A DNA stretch of 40,406 nt from Thorsellia kenyensis (GCF_042432445.1 NZ_JBHLXE010000088.1:1-40406); one strand, 5' to 3'; positions 26,323 through 35,926 are shown, counted from the first letter of the stretch. Notes: a model not told the origin generated them from the sequence alone. Translations and numbers: made by a program.

Positions 26323-27307
26323 AGTCGTCCTCACTTCCACCTACATTGATTTCACCACTTTCTGCAAGACGCCTTACAATCATCAAAATAGCTTTTTGTT
26401 CTGTGTCTACCTGAGACATTCTGACAGGGCCTCTGTTGTTCAAGTCATCGCGTAGGATTTCTGCTGCACGTGAAGACATATTTTTGAGGAATTTTTCTCG
26501 AAGATCTTCATCAGAACCTTTAAGTGCCACAAGTAATGACTCACCTTCGACATCTTGAAGTATGCGTTGGATACTTCGGTCATCAACTTTAATAAGATCT
26601 TTGAATAGAAACATTTCATCAATAATTTTTTGTGCTAATTCTCCATCAAAAGATTGCAATGCTTCGATAACGGCGTCATGCTGATTTTTCTTGAAGTAGT
26701 TAATAATTTCAGCGGCAGTACGTACACCACCCATTTTGCTTCTTTTTACATTTTGTCCCATTAATTGACTATTCAACACCTCGGTTAATTCAGAAAGGGC
26801 GCTGGGCTGTACACCACCAAATGTGGCTATTCTTAACATTACATCATGACGCAATCTGTCATCAAATAGAGCAAGGATGTCTGCGGCTTGGCTTCTTTTA
26901 AGGTGAACTAAAATAGTAGATATGATTTGTGGATGTTCATCAGCTATTAATTCAGCAGCAGAGTTAGGATCCATAAAGTTCAATGTATCCATGCCATTTG
27001 TTTCACTACTTTGTAATATATCATCAAGAATATTCGCAGCTTTTTCTTCGCCAAGTGACTTATTAAGCACTTGTTTCAGATAATCACCAGCATTTACACT
27101 AAGAGCAGCATATTGTTCAACATCATCCTCAAACTGGTTAAGAACTTGGTTTAACTGTTTTTGAGAAATTTGTTGCATAGTTATTATTCTTGCACTGATT
27201 TCCTGAACTTCGTTCGAAGAAAGGTGTTTGAAGACTTCAGCTGCTCGATTTTCACCTAAAGTCATTAATAAAATAGCACTTTTATCTATTCCTGTTAATT
27301 CACTCAT
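26315..27307 (-). CDS. fliG: flagellar motor switch protein FliG
   Basis: The C-ring protein that contacts the stator and carries torque. The start at 27307 (MSELTGIDKSAILLMTLGE) matches E. coli MSNLTGTDKSVILLMTIGE and has GGAT upstream, while the open frame begins 8 codons earlier. This gives 330 residues (E. coli 331). The middle domain has the EHPQIISTILVHL motif. The C-terminal domain has the conserved charged helix (DLREKFLKNMSSRAAEILRDDL) that faces MotA. It overlaps the fliF end by 8 bp. Confidence 0.98.
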   Translation of the reverse strand: MSELTGIDKSAILLMTLGENRAAEVFKHLSSNEVQEISARIITMQQISQKQLNQVLNQFEDDVEQYAALSVNAGDYLKQVLNKSLGEEKAANILDDILQSSETNGMDTLNFMDPNSAAELIADEHPQIISTILVHLKRSQAADILALFDDRLRHDVMLRIATFGGVQPSALSELTEVLNSQLMGQNVKRSKMGGVRTAAEIINYFKKNQHDAVIEALQSFDGELAQKIIDEMFLFKDLIKVDDRSIQRILQDVEGESLLVALKGSDEDLREKFLKNMSSRAAEILRDDLNNRGPVRMSQVDTEQKAILMIVRRLAESGEINVGGSEDDYV

Positions 27308-29093
27308 TGTTTGATATCCATTGACGTACAACTAAAGCAACCACACGTGGATCTTTGTCAGCAAGATCACGAATTCTTTGAATTTTAACTTCCGTAGTGA
27401 CACGTTGTTGTGAGCGTTTATGTCTGACTAAATCTTCACTCGTTAGACCGTTAAAATCAGCAGAAGAGAGAGGACCAGAAGTTAAACCTCCACTAATTTT
27501 TTGCAGAACGATAGCCTCACTACCATCAGACGTTGGATTGATAATTACATTTTCATCTTCATCATCACTGTCACCTCTGCTAGCGTCAGTTTTATTAGCC
27601 TCTTGCTCTTCCGTTTTACGCGCAATGAATGGTTTAACCAATTTACGCCACAAGATGAATGCAACGATGAGAACTAATAAATATTTCAAAATAGTTATAG
27701 CTAGATCGATAAAACGTTGTTGCTGCCAAATTGGGATAGCAGTTTCAACAGGATCAAGATTAGCGAATTTAGTATTAACAATCGTTAAACTATCAGGTCT
27801 AGGTCTTTGTTCATCAAATCCAACCGCCTGCTTGACCAAATTTTCGATTTCAGTTCTTTGTTCAGGCGTTAAAGGAACAAATTCACCTTCTTCATCTTGC
27901 AAATAGTTGACAACAACCGCAACAGTAATTCTCTGAATTTTGCCAACCTGTTCTTTCGAGTGACGAATTGTTCTATCGACTTCAAAGTTTATGGTTTCAT
28001 CTTTTCTAAGTACAGTTGAACTACTGTTATCTCCATTTGTTAAATCAGTAACACCTGGAGGTTGAGGCTGGTTCGCAGGCGCAGTCGGGTTATTGGGTTC
28101 AATTGGCGCAGTAGCAACAGGATTTGCCTGATTCGTTAATGCCCCAGGTACACCTACGGCAGTCGCGTTGGCATCAGCTGAATTATTCTGGCTGATTTGT
28201 CTTGATCTGACGGCCGGTTCATTATTAGGGGGCTGGTTTGGACCATAATTTTCTTGGGTATATTCCATGATAGCAAAATCCATATCCAAGGTCACCTGAG
28301 CCCTGACATTACCATTACCTACAACAGGAGCCAAAATGTTTTCAATGTTTCTTTTGAGGCGCTGTTCATTTTCTTCAATGATTCTGAGTTGTTCTGCATT
28401 GCCTGCAAGGCCTAAAGAGGAAGAACGATTGGTCAGCAGACGACCATTTTGGTCAACAATAGTTACATCATCAGGATTTAATTTCGCCACACTACTAGAG
28501 ACAAGATAAACAATTGCATTTATTTGAGTTTCTTCAAGTACTCTACCGTTGTGTAATTTTACAGTAATTGAAGCACTAGGATTGGTTTGCTCTCTTACAA
28601 AAAGAGATGGTTTAGGTATTGCAAGATGCACTCGAGCACTAACTACTGAATTAAGGGATTGAATTGTTCTGGCCAGTTCACCTTCTAAGGCTCTTTGATA
28701 ATTGACTTGCTCTGCGAATTGACTAATACCAAATGTATCTTTGTCTAATAACTCAAAACCAACAGTCCCTCCTTGAGGAAGACCTTGTTGGGCAAGTTTA
28801 AGACGCGTATCAAAAACTTTTTCAGATGGAACAAGTATCGTGGCTCCATTATCTGCTAATTGATAAGGGATATTCATTTGTTCTAGTTGTTGTACAATTG
28901 TTCCTCCGTCTCTTGCTTCTATGTTGCTAAATAACACATCAAAGCTTGGACTTCTTGCCCATAAAAGTAAAGAAACAACTATTGCAATTGCTATTGAAGC
29001 AACAATTGCAAGGAGTAGAACTGGACTATTTTTTATTTTATTAAAGAATTCTTTAATGCTAAATTTTGATTCACCTTGTACTGGCGCGTTCAT
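27300..29093 (-). CDS. fliF: flagellar MS-ring protein FliF
   Basis: Builds the membrane/supramembrane ring on which the basal body assembles. The protein has 597 residues (E. coli 552). The first membrane helix is about 25-46. The conserved ring-building motifs follow (ARDGGTIVQQLEQMNIPYQL, GFELLDKDTFGISQFAEQVNYQRALEGELARTI). A Pro/Asn/Ala-rich variable loop (about 290-350) comes next, then the second membrane helix (about 461-481). The C-terminal tail that binds FliG ends at 597. It is the first gene of the operon; its promoter lies in the 444-bp divergent region with fliE. Confidence 0.98.
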   Translation of the reverse strand: MNAPVQGESKFSIKEFFNKIKNSPVLLLAIVASIAIAIVVSLLLWARSPSFDVLFSNIEARDGGTIVQQLEQMNIPYQLADNGATILVPSEKVFDTRLKLAQQGLPQGGTVGFELLDKDTFGISQFAEQVNYQRALEGELARTIQSLNSVVSARVHLAIPKPSLFVREQTNPSASITVKLHNGRVLEETQINAIVYLVSSSVAKLNPDDVTIVDQNGRLLTNRSSSLGLAGNAEQLRIIEENEQRLKRNIENILAPVVGNGNVRAQVTLDMDFAIMEYTQENYGPNQPPNNEPAVRSRQISQNNSADANATAVGVPGALTNQANPVATAPIEPNNPTAPANQPQPPGVTDLTNGDNSSSTVLRKDETINFEVDRTIRHSKEQVGKIQRITVAVVVNYLQDEEGEFVPLTPEQRTEIENLVKQAVGFDEQRPRPDSLTIVNTKFANLDPVETAIPIWQQQRFIDLAITILKYLLVLIVAFILWRKLVKPFIARKTEEQEANKTDASRGDSDDEDENVIINPTSDGSEAIVLQKISGGLTSGPLSSADFNGLTSEDLVRHKRSQQRVTTEVKIQRIRDLADKDPRVVALVVRQWISNNE

Positions 29094-29537
29094 AGTATTT
29101 CCTTCTTAGCTATTACAAGGTGAGTAGCATTACCTTTAACTGTAGTAATCAAAGTATACCTCTTGAGGCTGTATCAACAAATATGTAAGTATTATCATGT
29201 ACATTAAAATTCAATAATCCTTCTTATTATGCAGTTAAATGAGTAAAACTGCAAAGAAATATTTCTAATTAATTTACATAACATTACTTACTTGTTTAAC
29301 TATAACATCATAATTTTAAAAATATTTATGTAGTTTATCTTAAAAATAACGGTTAGTCTTGTAAAAAAAAATTATTTTTTGTAATATATGAAACATTCTT
29401 TTGAGGATTCTAACAGCTTTATTTTGTATATTACTTGAATTAACTTGAACTAAGTGTTCAATTAATTTCAAAAGTTTTTTTTCATGCTATGATCAACCTA
29501 AGTATATTTTGTAAACACTTCTCAAAGGAGACTAATT
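29094..29537. promoter_or_regulatory. divergent fliF / fliE control region with operator-like palindrome
   Basis: 444 AT-rich bases with no gene hold the two outward flagellar promoters. The main structure is an imperfect 16-base-arm palindrome at 29435-29471 (TTGAATTAACTTGAAC, 5-base centre, GTTCAATTAATTTCAA; one bulge per arm). TATGAT at 29488-29493 is a possible fliE -10. I see no sigma-54 (TGGC-N8-TGC) or sigma-28 element. The regulator is not identified. Confidence 0.6.
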
Positions 29538-29864
29538 GTGGCAATACCCTCTATAAATAATGTGCTAAATCAAATGAACACTATTTCAAACCCTACGCCA
29601 ATAAACACGCAGGGTGTTTTAGAAAATTTTACTGCCCAACCAGTAGAATTTGCCTCTTTTTTATCTAGCGCCTTAGACAAAGTCAGTGCAGCACAAAATA
29701 GCTCAAGAGCACAAGCTGAAGCGTTCGAAAGAGGTGAGCCAGGGATTGATTTGACTGCGGTCATGATTGATTTACAAAAGGCAAGCGTAGGAATGCAGTT
29801 AACAGTCCAAGTGAGGAATAGAATTGTTCAAGCTTATCAAGAGATAATGAATATGCCTGTATAA
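29538..29864 (+). CDS. fliE: flagellar hook-basal body protein FliE
   Basis: A small export substrate that joins the MS-ring to the proximal rod. The start is GTG at 29538, set by AAAGGAG at 29524-29530. The protein has 108 residues (E. coli 104). The C-terminal half has the family pattern FERGEPGIDLTAVMIDLQKASVGMQLTVQVRNRIVQAYQEIMNMPV. It is transcribed away from fliFGHIJKLMNOPQR, the same layout as in E. coli and Salmonella. Confidence 0.97.
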   Translation: MAIPSINNVLNQMNTISNPTPINTQGVLENFTAQPVEFASFLSSALDKVSAAQNSSRAQAEAFERGEPGIDLTAVMIDLQKASVGMQLTVQVRNRIVQAYQEIMNMPV

Positions 29865-29865
29865 G

Positions 29866-29895
29866 TATTTGTTTTTATTTGTTTTTATTTGTTTT
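29866..29895. repeat. three 10-bp tandem repeats after fliE
   Basis: TATTTGTTTT is present three times in a row (29866-29875, 29876-29885, 29886-29895) and then runs into a T-tract. It begins two bases after the fliE stop. It is a simple slippage-prone repeat. Confidence 0.9.
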
Positions 29896-30390
29896 TTTTG
29901 TTAAAGGGCAGAGCAGAGTGAGTCAAAATAATACATTTTTTTGTTAACATTTTTTAGAGCTGCACCTTTTAAACCCATATACTCAATGCTCCTTACTGTT
30001 CAGCTCTTTGGCGTTTATTGACATTACTCAAGCAACAAATTACTCTTTTTACACAAAAGAATGAAGCCTATATATCAATTCTCTTCGATTTTGTTAAGTC
30101 TACCATGCTAAAAGGTAGACGCAGTTCTTATATTGAAGCTTCTATATGAAGCTTTGGTTAAGTGTTTTTGCAAGATTTTTCACAATCATGAATGGGTGAA
30201 AATGCCAACAAGTATCATCGAACCTATCTCCAGCCATACTACGTTTGCATATACGTTTAAATAATTCTTTGCGTTTTTTACTGCTTGTCTTTGCTCATTT
30301 TCTTATATTTCTAGTCGTCATAAAAAATGAGCAAAGTATAGATTCAAAGTATATGTCAATCTACAGTCTAAACTGATGAGCGATCAGCTA
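29896..30390. other. hairpin-rich non-coding stretch between fliE and the YoaE-like gene
   Basis: No gene is supported in about 495 bases. Five perfect inverted repeats are present: AGAGCTG/CAGCTCT (29956-29962, 30001-30007), GTCTACC/GGTAGAC (30098-30120), AAGCTTC/GAAGCTT (30136-30154), TTTTCAC/GTGAAAA (30177-30202) and CTTTGCTCATTTT/AAAATGAGCAAAG (30289-30336). The last has 13-bp arms and a 22-base spacer, and lies 55 bases past the YoaE-like stop. None has a clear U-tract. It may be a structured RNA, a decayed element or an unusual terminator. Confidence 0.5.
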
Positions 30391-31980
30391 CTATTCTTCG
30401 TTATCGTCTAAAGGTAAAATTCTAACTTGATCAATTTTATACCCTTGCATTTTAGTAATGGTGAAGGAGTATTTATCAATAATAATGGCATCTCCTTCTT
30501 TGGGAATTGACCCAATATCTTCCATGATTAAGCCACCTATTGTGGTATATTCCCGTTTTTTAGGTAAATTGATATAAATTTTTTGTAATAAATCTTCAAT
30601 TGGCAGTAATGCTGAAACTAAAATTGATCCATCGTTATCTTGAGTTATTTGGCGCCTTTCATCTATATCTTCTGCGGCCGTAGGAAATTCCCCTGCGATT
30701 GTTTCCATTATGTCTGTTAGTGTAACGATACCCTCAACTGTCCCGAATTCATTTGCAACAAACGCAAAATGTGTTTTAGCTTGTCTAAATTGATCTAAAG
30801 CACTTAGAAGAGTTAAATTTTCAGGGAATACCAAGGGTTTTTGCAGAATATCATCAAGGCGCAAAGGATGATCATTTAATTTTTGTAATAAAACATCGAT
30901 GACATGCACAATACCTGATGGCTCATCAATCTGAGGTGATTTTTTAACTATCAAGCGCGTATGAGGTTGTTTTCTTAATAATTCATATAGTTCACTTTCT
31001 GTATCAGTTAAATGCGCATAATTAATATGCTGTCTTATTGTCATAATACTAGAGACTGTGCGTTCATGTAATTTTAAGATTTGCCCAACCATTAATCTTT
31101 CTTGTTGGTTAAAAGCATCAATAGAAGCCTGCGTGGATATCTCTTTATTAGACGTACTACTTGTATCCTTTTCAGAATTTATGTCATTTTCGTCTACATC
31201 TTTACCATGCAGAAGATTGAGTACAGCTTGAGCTGTTTTTTCTCTAAGTGCTTTATTCTTAAAAAAAGATTTTTTTCGATTAAATGACGCGATTTGGTTA
31301 AAGAGCTCTATGATTAAAGAGAAAGCAATTGCTGCATATAAATAGCCTTTAGGAATTTTCACACCAAATCCTTCAGCTACCAAGCTAAAACCTATCATTA
31401 ATAAGAAACTTAAGCATAATATTACTAAGGTCGGGTGCTTATTTACAAATCGGGTAAGCGGTTTACTCGCTAATAGCATCAAACCTATAGCAACTGACAC
31501 AGCAATGATCATTATACTGATTTCTTCTACCATGCCTATCGCTGTGATAACAGAATCTAATGAAAATACAGCATCTAATATTACAATCTGTGTTACTACA
31601 ACCCAAAATTTAGTTGTTTTTCTTGTTTCTCCCGAGTGATGATCTTCACCTTCTAATTTGCTATTTAGCTCCATCGTCGCTTTAAAAAGCAAAAATAGCC
31701 CCCCTGTAATTAGAATTAAGTCACGGGCATTAAATGTATGACCAAAAAGGGTGAAAAGAGGGGTGGTTAGGCTAGCTAACCATGAAATTCCAAAAAGTAG
31801 ACCAACACGCATTATTAAAGCTAAGCTTAGACCCATAATTCTTGCTTTGTCGCGTTGATGTTTTGGCACTTTTTCTGAAAGAATGGCAATAAAGATAAGA
31901 TTATCGATTCCAAGGACAATTTCTAATAATATTAAAGAAACTAATCCTGCCCAGGCCGTTGGATCTGCAATCCATTCCAT
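30391..31980 (-). CDS. yoaE: YoaE-like TerC-family membrane protein with CBS pair and CorC domain
   Basis: An inner-membrane protein of 529 residues (E. coli YoaE 518). The TerC domain (about 1-235) has some seven hydrophobic segments and conserved membrane acidic residues: D26 in LGIDNLIF, and D136/D142 in ILDAVFSLDSV. A cytoplasmic CBS pair (about 300-430, with FAFVANEFGTVEGIVTLTDIMETIAGEFP) and a C-terminal CorC/HlyC transporter-associated domain (about 440-522) follow. TerC proteins are linked to manganese or other metal export and to membrane protein metallation. The exact substrate here is unknown. It stands alone between two large intergenic regions. Confidence 0.9.
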   Translation of the reverse strand: MEWIADPTAWAGLVSLILLEIVLGIDNLIFIAILSEKVPKHQRDKARIMGLSLALIMRVGLLFGISWLASLTTPLFTLFGHTFNARDLILITGGLFLLFKATMELNSKLEGEDHHSGETRKTTKFWVVVTQIVILDAVFSLDSVITAIGMVEEISIMIIAVSVAIGLMLLASKPLTRFVNKHPTLVILCLSFLLMIGFSLVAEGFGVKIPKGYLYAAIAFSLIIELFNQIASFNRKKSFFKNKALREKTAQAVLNLLHGKDVDENDINSEKDTSSTSNKEISTQASIDAFNQQERLMVGQILKLHERTVSSIMTIRQHINYAHLTDTESELYELLRKQPHTRLIVKKSPQIDEPSGIVHVIDVLLQKLNDHPLRLDDILQKPLVFPENLTLLSALDQFRQAKTHFAFVANEFGTVEGIVTLTDIMETIAGEFPTAAEDIDERRQITQDNDGSILVSALLPIEDLLQKIYINLPKKREYTTIGGLIMEDIGSIPKEGDAIIIDKYSFTITKMQGYKIDQVRILPLDDNEE

Positions 31981-32045
31981 TTAGTGAATACCCCTTTTAT
32001 TAATCTTAAGAAATAATTTGTTATAATTTATTGAAGTTTAAATGA

Positions 32046-32101
32046 TTAAAAATGAACACAATTGTAATAGAGCTAGAAAATAGCCCACTATTGTAACAAT
32101 T
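32046..32101 (-). terminator. imperfect hairpin after the yej operon
   Basis: AATTGT/ACAATT, AATAG/CTATT and GCTA/TAGC pair around a GAAAA loop with small bulges (32060-32101). On the minus strand a T-run (ATTTTTAATC) follows within about 10 bases. It starts 13 bases after the yejF stop and is the best terminator candidate for yejABEF. Confidence 0.45.
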
Positions 32102-32113
32102 TAAGTAAGGCTT

Positions 32114-33772
32114 TTATATTACAGCATCAAGCAGCATCTGTGTATAATAATTTTGTGGTTTTTCAAAAATTAACCTAGTATCATTGGATTCTACAATTTC
32201 ACCTGCCTTCAGTACCACAGTAAAAGAGCACAACTGCTTAATTAGGTGTAAATCATGGCTGATAATAATATATGTAAGGTCGTGTTTTTTTTGTAGTGAA
32301 ATTAATAGATTAATAACTTGTTGTTCTGTACTTTTATCTAAAGCAGAGGTAGGTTCATCTAATATCACTATTTTGGGGTTGAGCACCATAACGCGAGCAA
32401 TAGCAATACGTTGTCTTTGTCCCCCTGAAAATTGATGCGGATATTTATGAATAGAGTCCCTGTCTAAGCCAACGTCTTCTATTATTTTTTCTATTTTTCC
32501 TTTCTTTTCAGAAAAAGAAAGTCCGGGTTCATGAATTGTAAGCCCCTCCGAGATGATTTCAAATATGGTCATTTGGGGATTCAAAGAGGAATATGGATCT
32601 TGAAAAACAAGTTGGATCTCTTTTCTATAAGGCCTAAATGCTTTCTCACGCATTTGGCTTATTTCAGTATTTTTATAATAAATTTGGCCTGAGGCAGGCA
32701 TAAGTTGAGTTATCGCAAAAGCCATAGTGCTCTTACCCGATCCAGATTCGCCCACTATGCCTACATTTTGTCCTGTTTTAATATCTAAGTTAAAATCTTT
32801 TAAAATCGGTTTGTAGGACTTTTGAAAAAATTTGCCTTTACTTTGCACAGCTACCTTCAACCCTTCAATTTGCATTAGACTTTTACTATCTTCCAATTTT
32901 TGTTGCGTAATAAAAGTGGCATCTGTGGCATTTGAATTGATAAGTGTTTTGGTGTAACTATGATGAGGCGATTGGAATAGTGCTTTGGTATCTTGATATT
33001 CAATACATTGCCCTTTATACATGACCGCGACTTTATCAGCTATTTTTTTTACCAATTGTAAATTGTGGCTAATAAAAATAAGCGTCATACCATACTCATT
33101 CTTTAACCGCATCAATAATTCAATGATCTGTTTTTGTGTTGTTACATCAAGCGCTGTAGTCGCCTCATCTGCTATGAGAATTTTAGGATTTCTAAGTATA
33201 GCCATCGCAATGATAATCCGTTGCCGTTCACCACCAGAAAATTGGTGCGGATAATTATCTAAGCGCTTGATAGGATCTTTTACGCCGACATTTTGTAAAA
33301 GTTCAATGAGTGTACTCAGTCTTTCTGATTTATTAATTTTTTTTAGTTTAGTATGATGATCAAATACTTCTAAAAGCTGTTTTTTTATTGTATGTACTGG
33401 ATTAAGGGCAACCATAGGTTCTTGGAAAACCATAGCAATGTCTTCACTTCTTAATTGCCTCAGTTGGTTTTCATTCATTGAGAGGATATTTTTATTATTA
33501 AATATAATTTCTCCGCTTTGGTTCTTTACTAACGCTGAAGGTAAAAGTTGAAGTACACTCAGGGCACTTAGACTTTTACCAGAGCCAGATTCGCCTACAA
33601 TACCTAATACTTCATTAGAATATAGCCTTAGATTCAATCCATTAATTAATTTTTTTTCTGTTTCTGTGTGCAAAAAGGATTCTCGATTCTCTAAATTATC
33701 ATCTAGCGCAACTGGAGTAGTGATGAGAGTGAAGTTTTTAAACTCTAAAATACAATCGCTATTTGAATTCAT
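32114..33772 (-). CDS. yejF: YejF, fused two-domain ATPase of the microcin C/peptide ABC importer
   Basis: Powers import by YejABE; both nucleotide-binding domains are fused in one chain. The start is set at the ATG at 33772 (MNSNSDCILEFKN) because GAGG lies 7 bases upstream. The ATG at 33784 has no site. This gives 552 residues (E. coli 529). Domain 1 has Walker A GESGSGKS, signature FSGGERQR and Walker B ILIADEAT. Domain 2 has GESGSGKS, FSGGQRQR and IVILDEPT. Each ends with the oppA/dppD-type C-terminal segment. It is the last gene of the operon, about 15 bp after yejE. Confidence 0.96.
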   Translation of the reverse strand: MNSNSDCILEFKNFTLITTPVALDDNLENRESFLHTETEKKLINGLNLRLYSNEVLGIVGESGSGKSLSALSVLQLLPSALVKNQSGEIIFNNKNILSMNENQLRQLRSEDIAMVFQEPMVALNPVHTIKKQLLEVFDHHTKLKKINKSERLSTLIELLQNVGVKDPIKRLDNYPHQFSGGERQRIIIAMAILRNPKILIADEATTALDVTTQKQIIELLMRLKNEYGMTLIFISHNLQLVKKIADKVAVMYKGQCIEYQDTKALFQSPHHSYTKTLINSNATDATFITQQKLEDSKSLMQIEGLKVAVQSKGKFFQKSYKPILKDFNLDIKTGQNVGIVGESGSGKSTMAFAITQLMPASGQIYYKNTEISQMREKAFRPYRKEIQLVFQDPYSSLNPQMTIFEIISEGLTIHEPGLSFSEKKGKIEKIIEDVGLDRDSIHKYPHQFSGGQRQRIAIARVMVLNPKIVILDEPTSALDKSTEQQVINLLISLQKKHDLTYIIISHDLHLIKQLCSFTVVLKAGEIVESNDTRLIFEKPQNYYTQMLLDAVI

Positions 33773-33787
33773 TTTGCGCCTCATAGC

Positions 33788-34810
33788 TTAAGATAAGTTA
33801 ACATTAAAAGCATCTCTTATGGCCTCACCAACAAATACAAGAGACGTCAAAATCGATCCTAAAAATAAAAAGGAAGTAATGCCTAACCAAGGAGCATCTA
33901 AGCTATTTTTTCCTTGTAGCAAGAGATTACCAAGGGAGGGATATGAAGAGGGTAGACCAAACCCTAAAAAATCTAGTGAGGTGAGTGTAGTTATTGAACC
34001 TGTCAAAATAAAGGGGAGGAATGTTAATGCTGAAACCATCGCATTAGGCAAAATGTGTTTACGCATTATTCTTATATTACTAACGCCAAGTGCTCTTGCT
34101 GCTCGTACAAAATCAAATTGTCTTACTTTTAAAAACTCAGCACGTATTAAATCCACCAGCCCCATCCAACCAAAGAGGACGGTAATGATTAAAAGCCAGG
34201 TAAAGCTCGGATCGACAACGCTTGCAAGTAGTATTATTAAAAATAAGGAAGGTATACCTGACCAAATTTCCATAAAGCGTTGTGAAAATATATCAATCCA
34301 ACCACCATAATAGCCTTGTAATGCCCCAACCACTATACCGATTAAGCTAGAAATTAAAGTCAGAGCAATACCAAATAATAGGGAAATTCTAAATCCATAT
34401 AAAAGAAGAGAGAGAACATCTCTCCCTTGATTATCAGTACCCAACCAATTAGTCGAATCAGGTGCGGAGGGAAAAGGTTTATTACTGGTATAATTGATTG
34501 TGTTAAAACTAAAACGGATAGGAGGCCAAACGATAAAGCCATTAGACTCAATTTTTTCGCTGATTAAAGGATCATTAAAATTCGCGGGAGAGTCAAACGG
34601 CTCACCAAAAGCACTTTCATTAACTGGTTTAATAAAAGGAAAATACCACTCATTAGCATAATTGACCATCAGCGGCTTATCATTTGCAATTAATTCAGAA
34701 AAAAGAGATATCAACGTGATAAAAAAGAAAAAATATAAAGAGTAGACGCCACGCTTATTTTTTTTAAAACGCTTTATTCTCAAACGATTGATCGGACTAA
34801 GTTGCAGCAT
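33788..34810 (-). CDS. yejE: YejE, ABC peptide importer permease
   Basis: The second permease of the YejABEF importer, of the DppC/OppC type. The protein has 340 residues (E. coli 341). An N-terminal membrane helix (about 25-45), a periplasmic segment, and five further helices follow. The EAA loop that contacts the ATPase reads RAARALGVSNIRIMRKHILPNA. The start codon directly abuts the yejB stop, and AAGGA within the end of yejB serves as ribosome site, so the two are translationally coupled. Confidence 0.96.
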   Translation of the reverse strand: MLQLSPINRLRIKRFKKNKRGVYSLYFFFFITLISLFSELIANDKPLMVNYANEWYFPFIKPVNESAFGEPFDSPANFNDPLISEKIESNGFIVWPPIRFSFNTINYTSNKPFPSAPDSTNWLGTDNQGRDVLSLLLYGFRISLLFGIALTLISSLIGIVVGALQGYYGGWIDIFSQRFMEIWSGIPSLFLIILLASVVDPSFTWLLIITVLFGWMGLVDLIRAEFLKVRQFDFVRAARALGVSNIRIMRKHILPNAMVSALTFLPFILTGSITTLTSLDFLGFGLPSSYPSLGNLLLQGKNSLDAPWLGITSFLFLGSILTSLVFVGEAIRDAFNVNLS

Positions 34811-35908
34811 TTAATTATTCCTTTCAAATGTAATTCTAGGATCGATCCACATATAAGTCAGATCACTGATAATTTTTACTAAAAGACCTAGTAGCGTAAA
34901 AATAAAAAGTGTGCCAAACATGACAGGATAATCACGTTGTAATGTAGCTTCATATCCCAGAAGCCCTAGGCCATTTAAAGAAAATATTACTTCTATCAAA
35001 ACTGAACCTGTAAAAAACATACCAATAAATACGCCTGGAAATCCAGCAATAATAATTAGCATCGCGTTTCTAAAAACATGTCCATATAAAACTTGGTTTA
35101 ATGAAAGTCCTTTAGATTTGGCTGTCACTACATACTGTTTATTGAGTTCAGAAAGGAAACTATTTTTTGTGAGCATCGTCAGTCCTGCAAAACCACCTAT
35201 AACAGTTGCTATCACAGGGAGTGTTATGTGATGAAAATAGTCAAGTACTCTTTTATATAGGGGCCACTCTTCACTATGCAAACTACTTAGTCCTCTTAAA
35301 GGGAACCATTCAAAAAAAGATCCTCCAGCAAAAAGAACAATTAATAGCATCGCAAACAGAAAACCAGGTATTGCAGAGCCAGCTATAATCACTAGGCTTG
35401 TATAAAAATCAAATTTCGACCCCTCTTGTAACGCTTTTTTTATCCCTAATGGAATGGAGATAAAATAAATAATGAGTGTACTCCATACACCTAAAGAAAT
35501 AGATACAGGAAGTCTTTCTTTTATTAGCTCTATGACAGAGGCGCTTTTGAAAAGGCTGTCACCGAAATTGAATTGAGCATAATCCTTAAGCATATTAAGG
35601 TATCTTATATGAATGGGTTTATCAAAGCCATACTGTTTTTTTATTGCTTCAATATGTTCTGGATCGAGTCCACGAGAGCCTTTGTAGCTGTTTTCCAATG
35701 CGCTACTCTGAGGATCATTTTGTCCGCCAGTAATTTTACTCATAGCAGATTGATGAGTATCCATGGCATTTTCACCCAATTCAATTTTAGCGATCGCTTG
35801 CTCGACTGGCCCACCAGGTGCTATTTGTACAATAAAAAAATTTAATGTAATAATTGCCCAAAGTGTGGGTATTAATAAAAATAGCCGTTTTACAACGTAA
35901 TAAAGCAT
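34811..35908 (-). CDS. yejB: YejB, ABC peptide importer permease
   Basis: The first permease of the importer, of the DppB/OppB type. The protein has 365 residues (E. coli 364). The N-terminal helix MLYYVVKRLFLLIPTLWAIITLNFFIVQIAPGG is typical. The DppB-type loop VVTAKSKGLSLNQVLYGHVFRNAM is the ATPase contact. AAAGG stands 7-8 bases before the ATG at 35908. An 18-bp gap separates it from yejA. In E. coli this system imports microcin C; peptides are the natural substrate class. Confidence 0.96.
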   Translation of the reverse strand: MLYYVVKRLFLLIPTLWAIITLNFFIVQIAPGGPVEQAIAKIELGENAMDTHQSAMSKITGGQNDPQSSALENSYKGSRGLDPEHIEAIKKQYGFDKPIHIRYLNMLKDYAQFNFGDSLFKSASVIELIKERLPVSISLGVWSTLIIYFISIPLGIKKALQEGSKFDFYTSLVIIAGSAIPGFLFAMLLIVLFAGGSFFEWFPLRGLSSLHSEEWPLYKRVLDYFHHITLPVIATVIGGFAGLTMLTKNSFLSELNKQYVVTAKSKGLSLNQVLYGHVFRNAMLIIIAGFPGVFIGMFFTGSVLIEVIFSLNGLGLLGYEATLQRDYPVMFGTLFIFTLLGLLVKIISDLTYMWIDPRITFERNN

Positions 35909-35926
35909 AGTATCGCCTTTTAAATA

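Noticed and set aside
29094..29537. Sigma-54 or sigma-28 promoter for fliE/fliF
   Set aside because: No TGGC-N8-TGC and no TAAA-N15-GCCGATAA pattern found on either strand.
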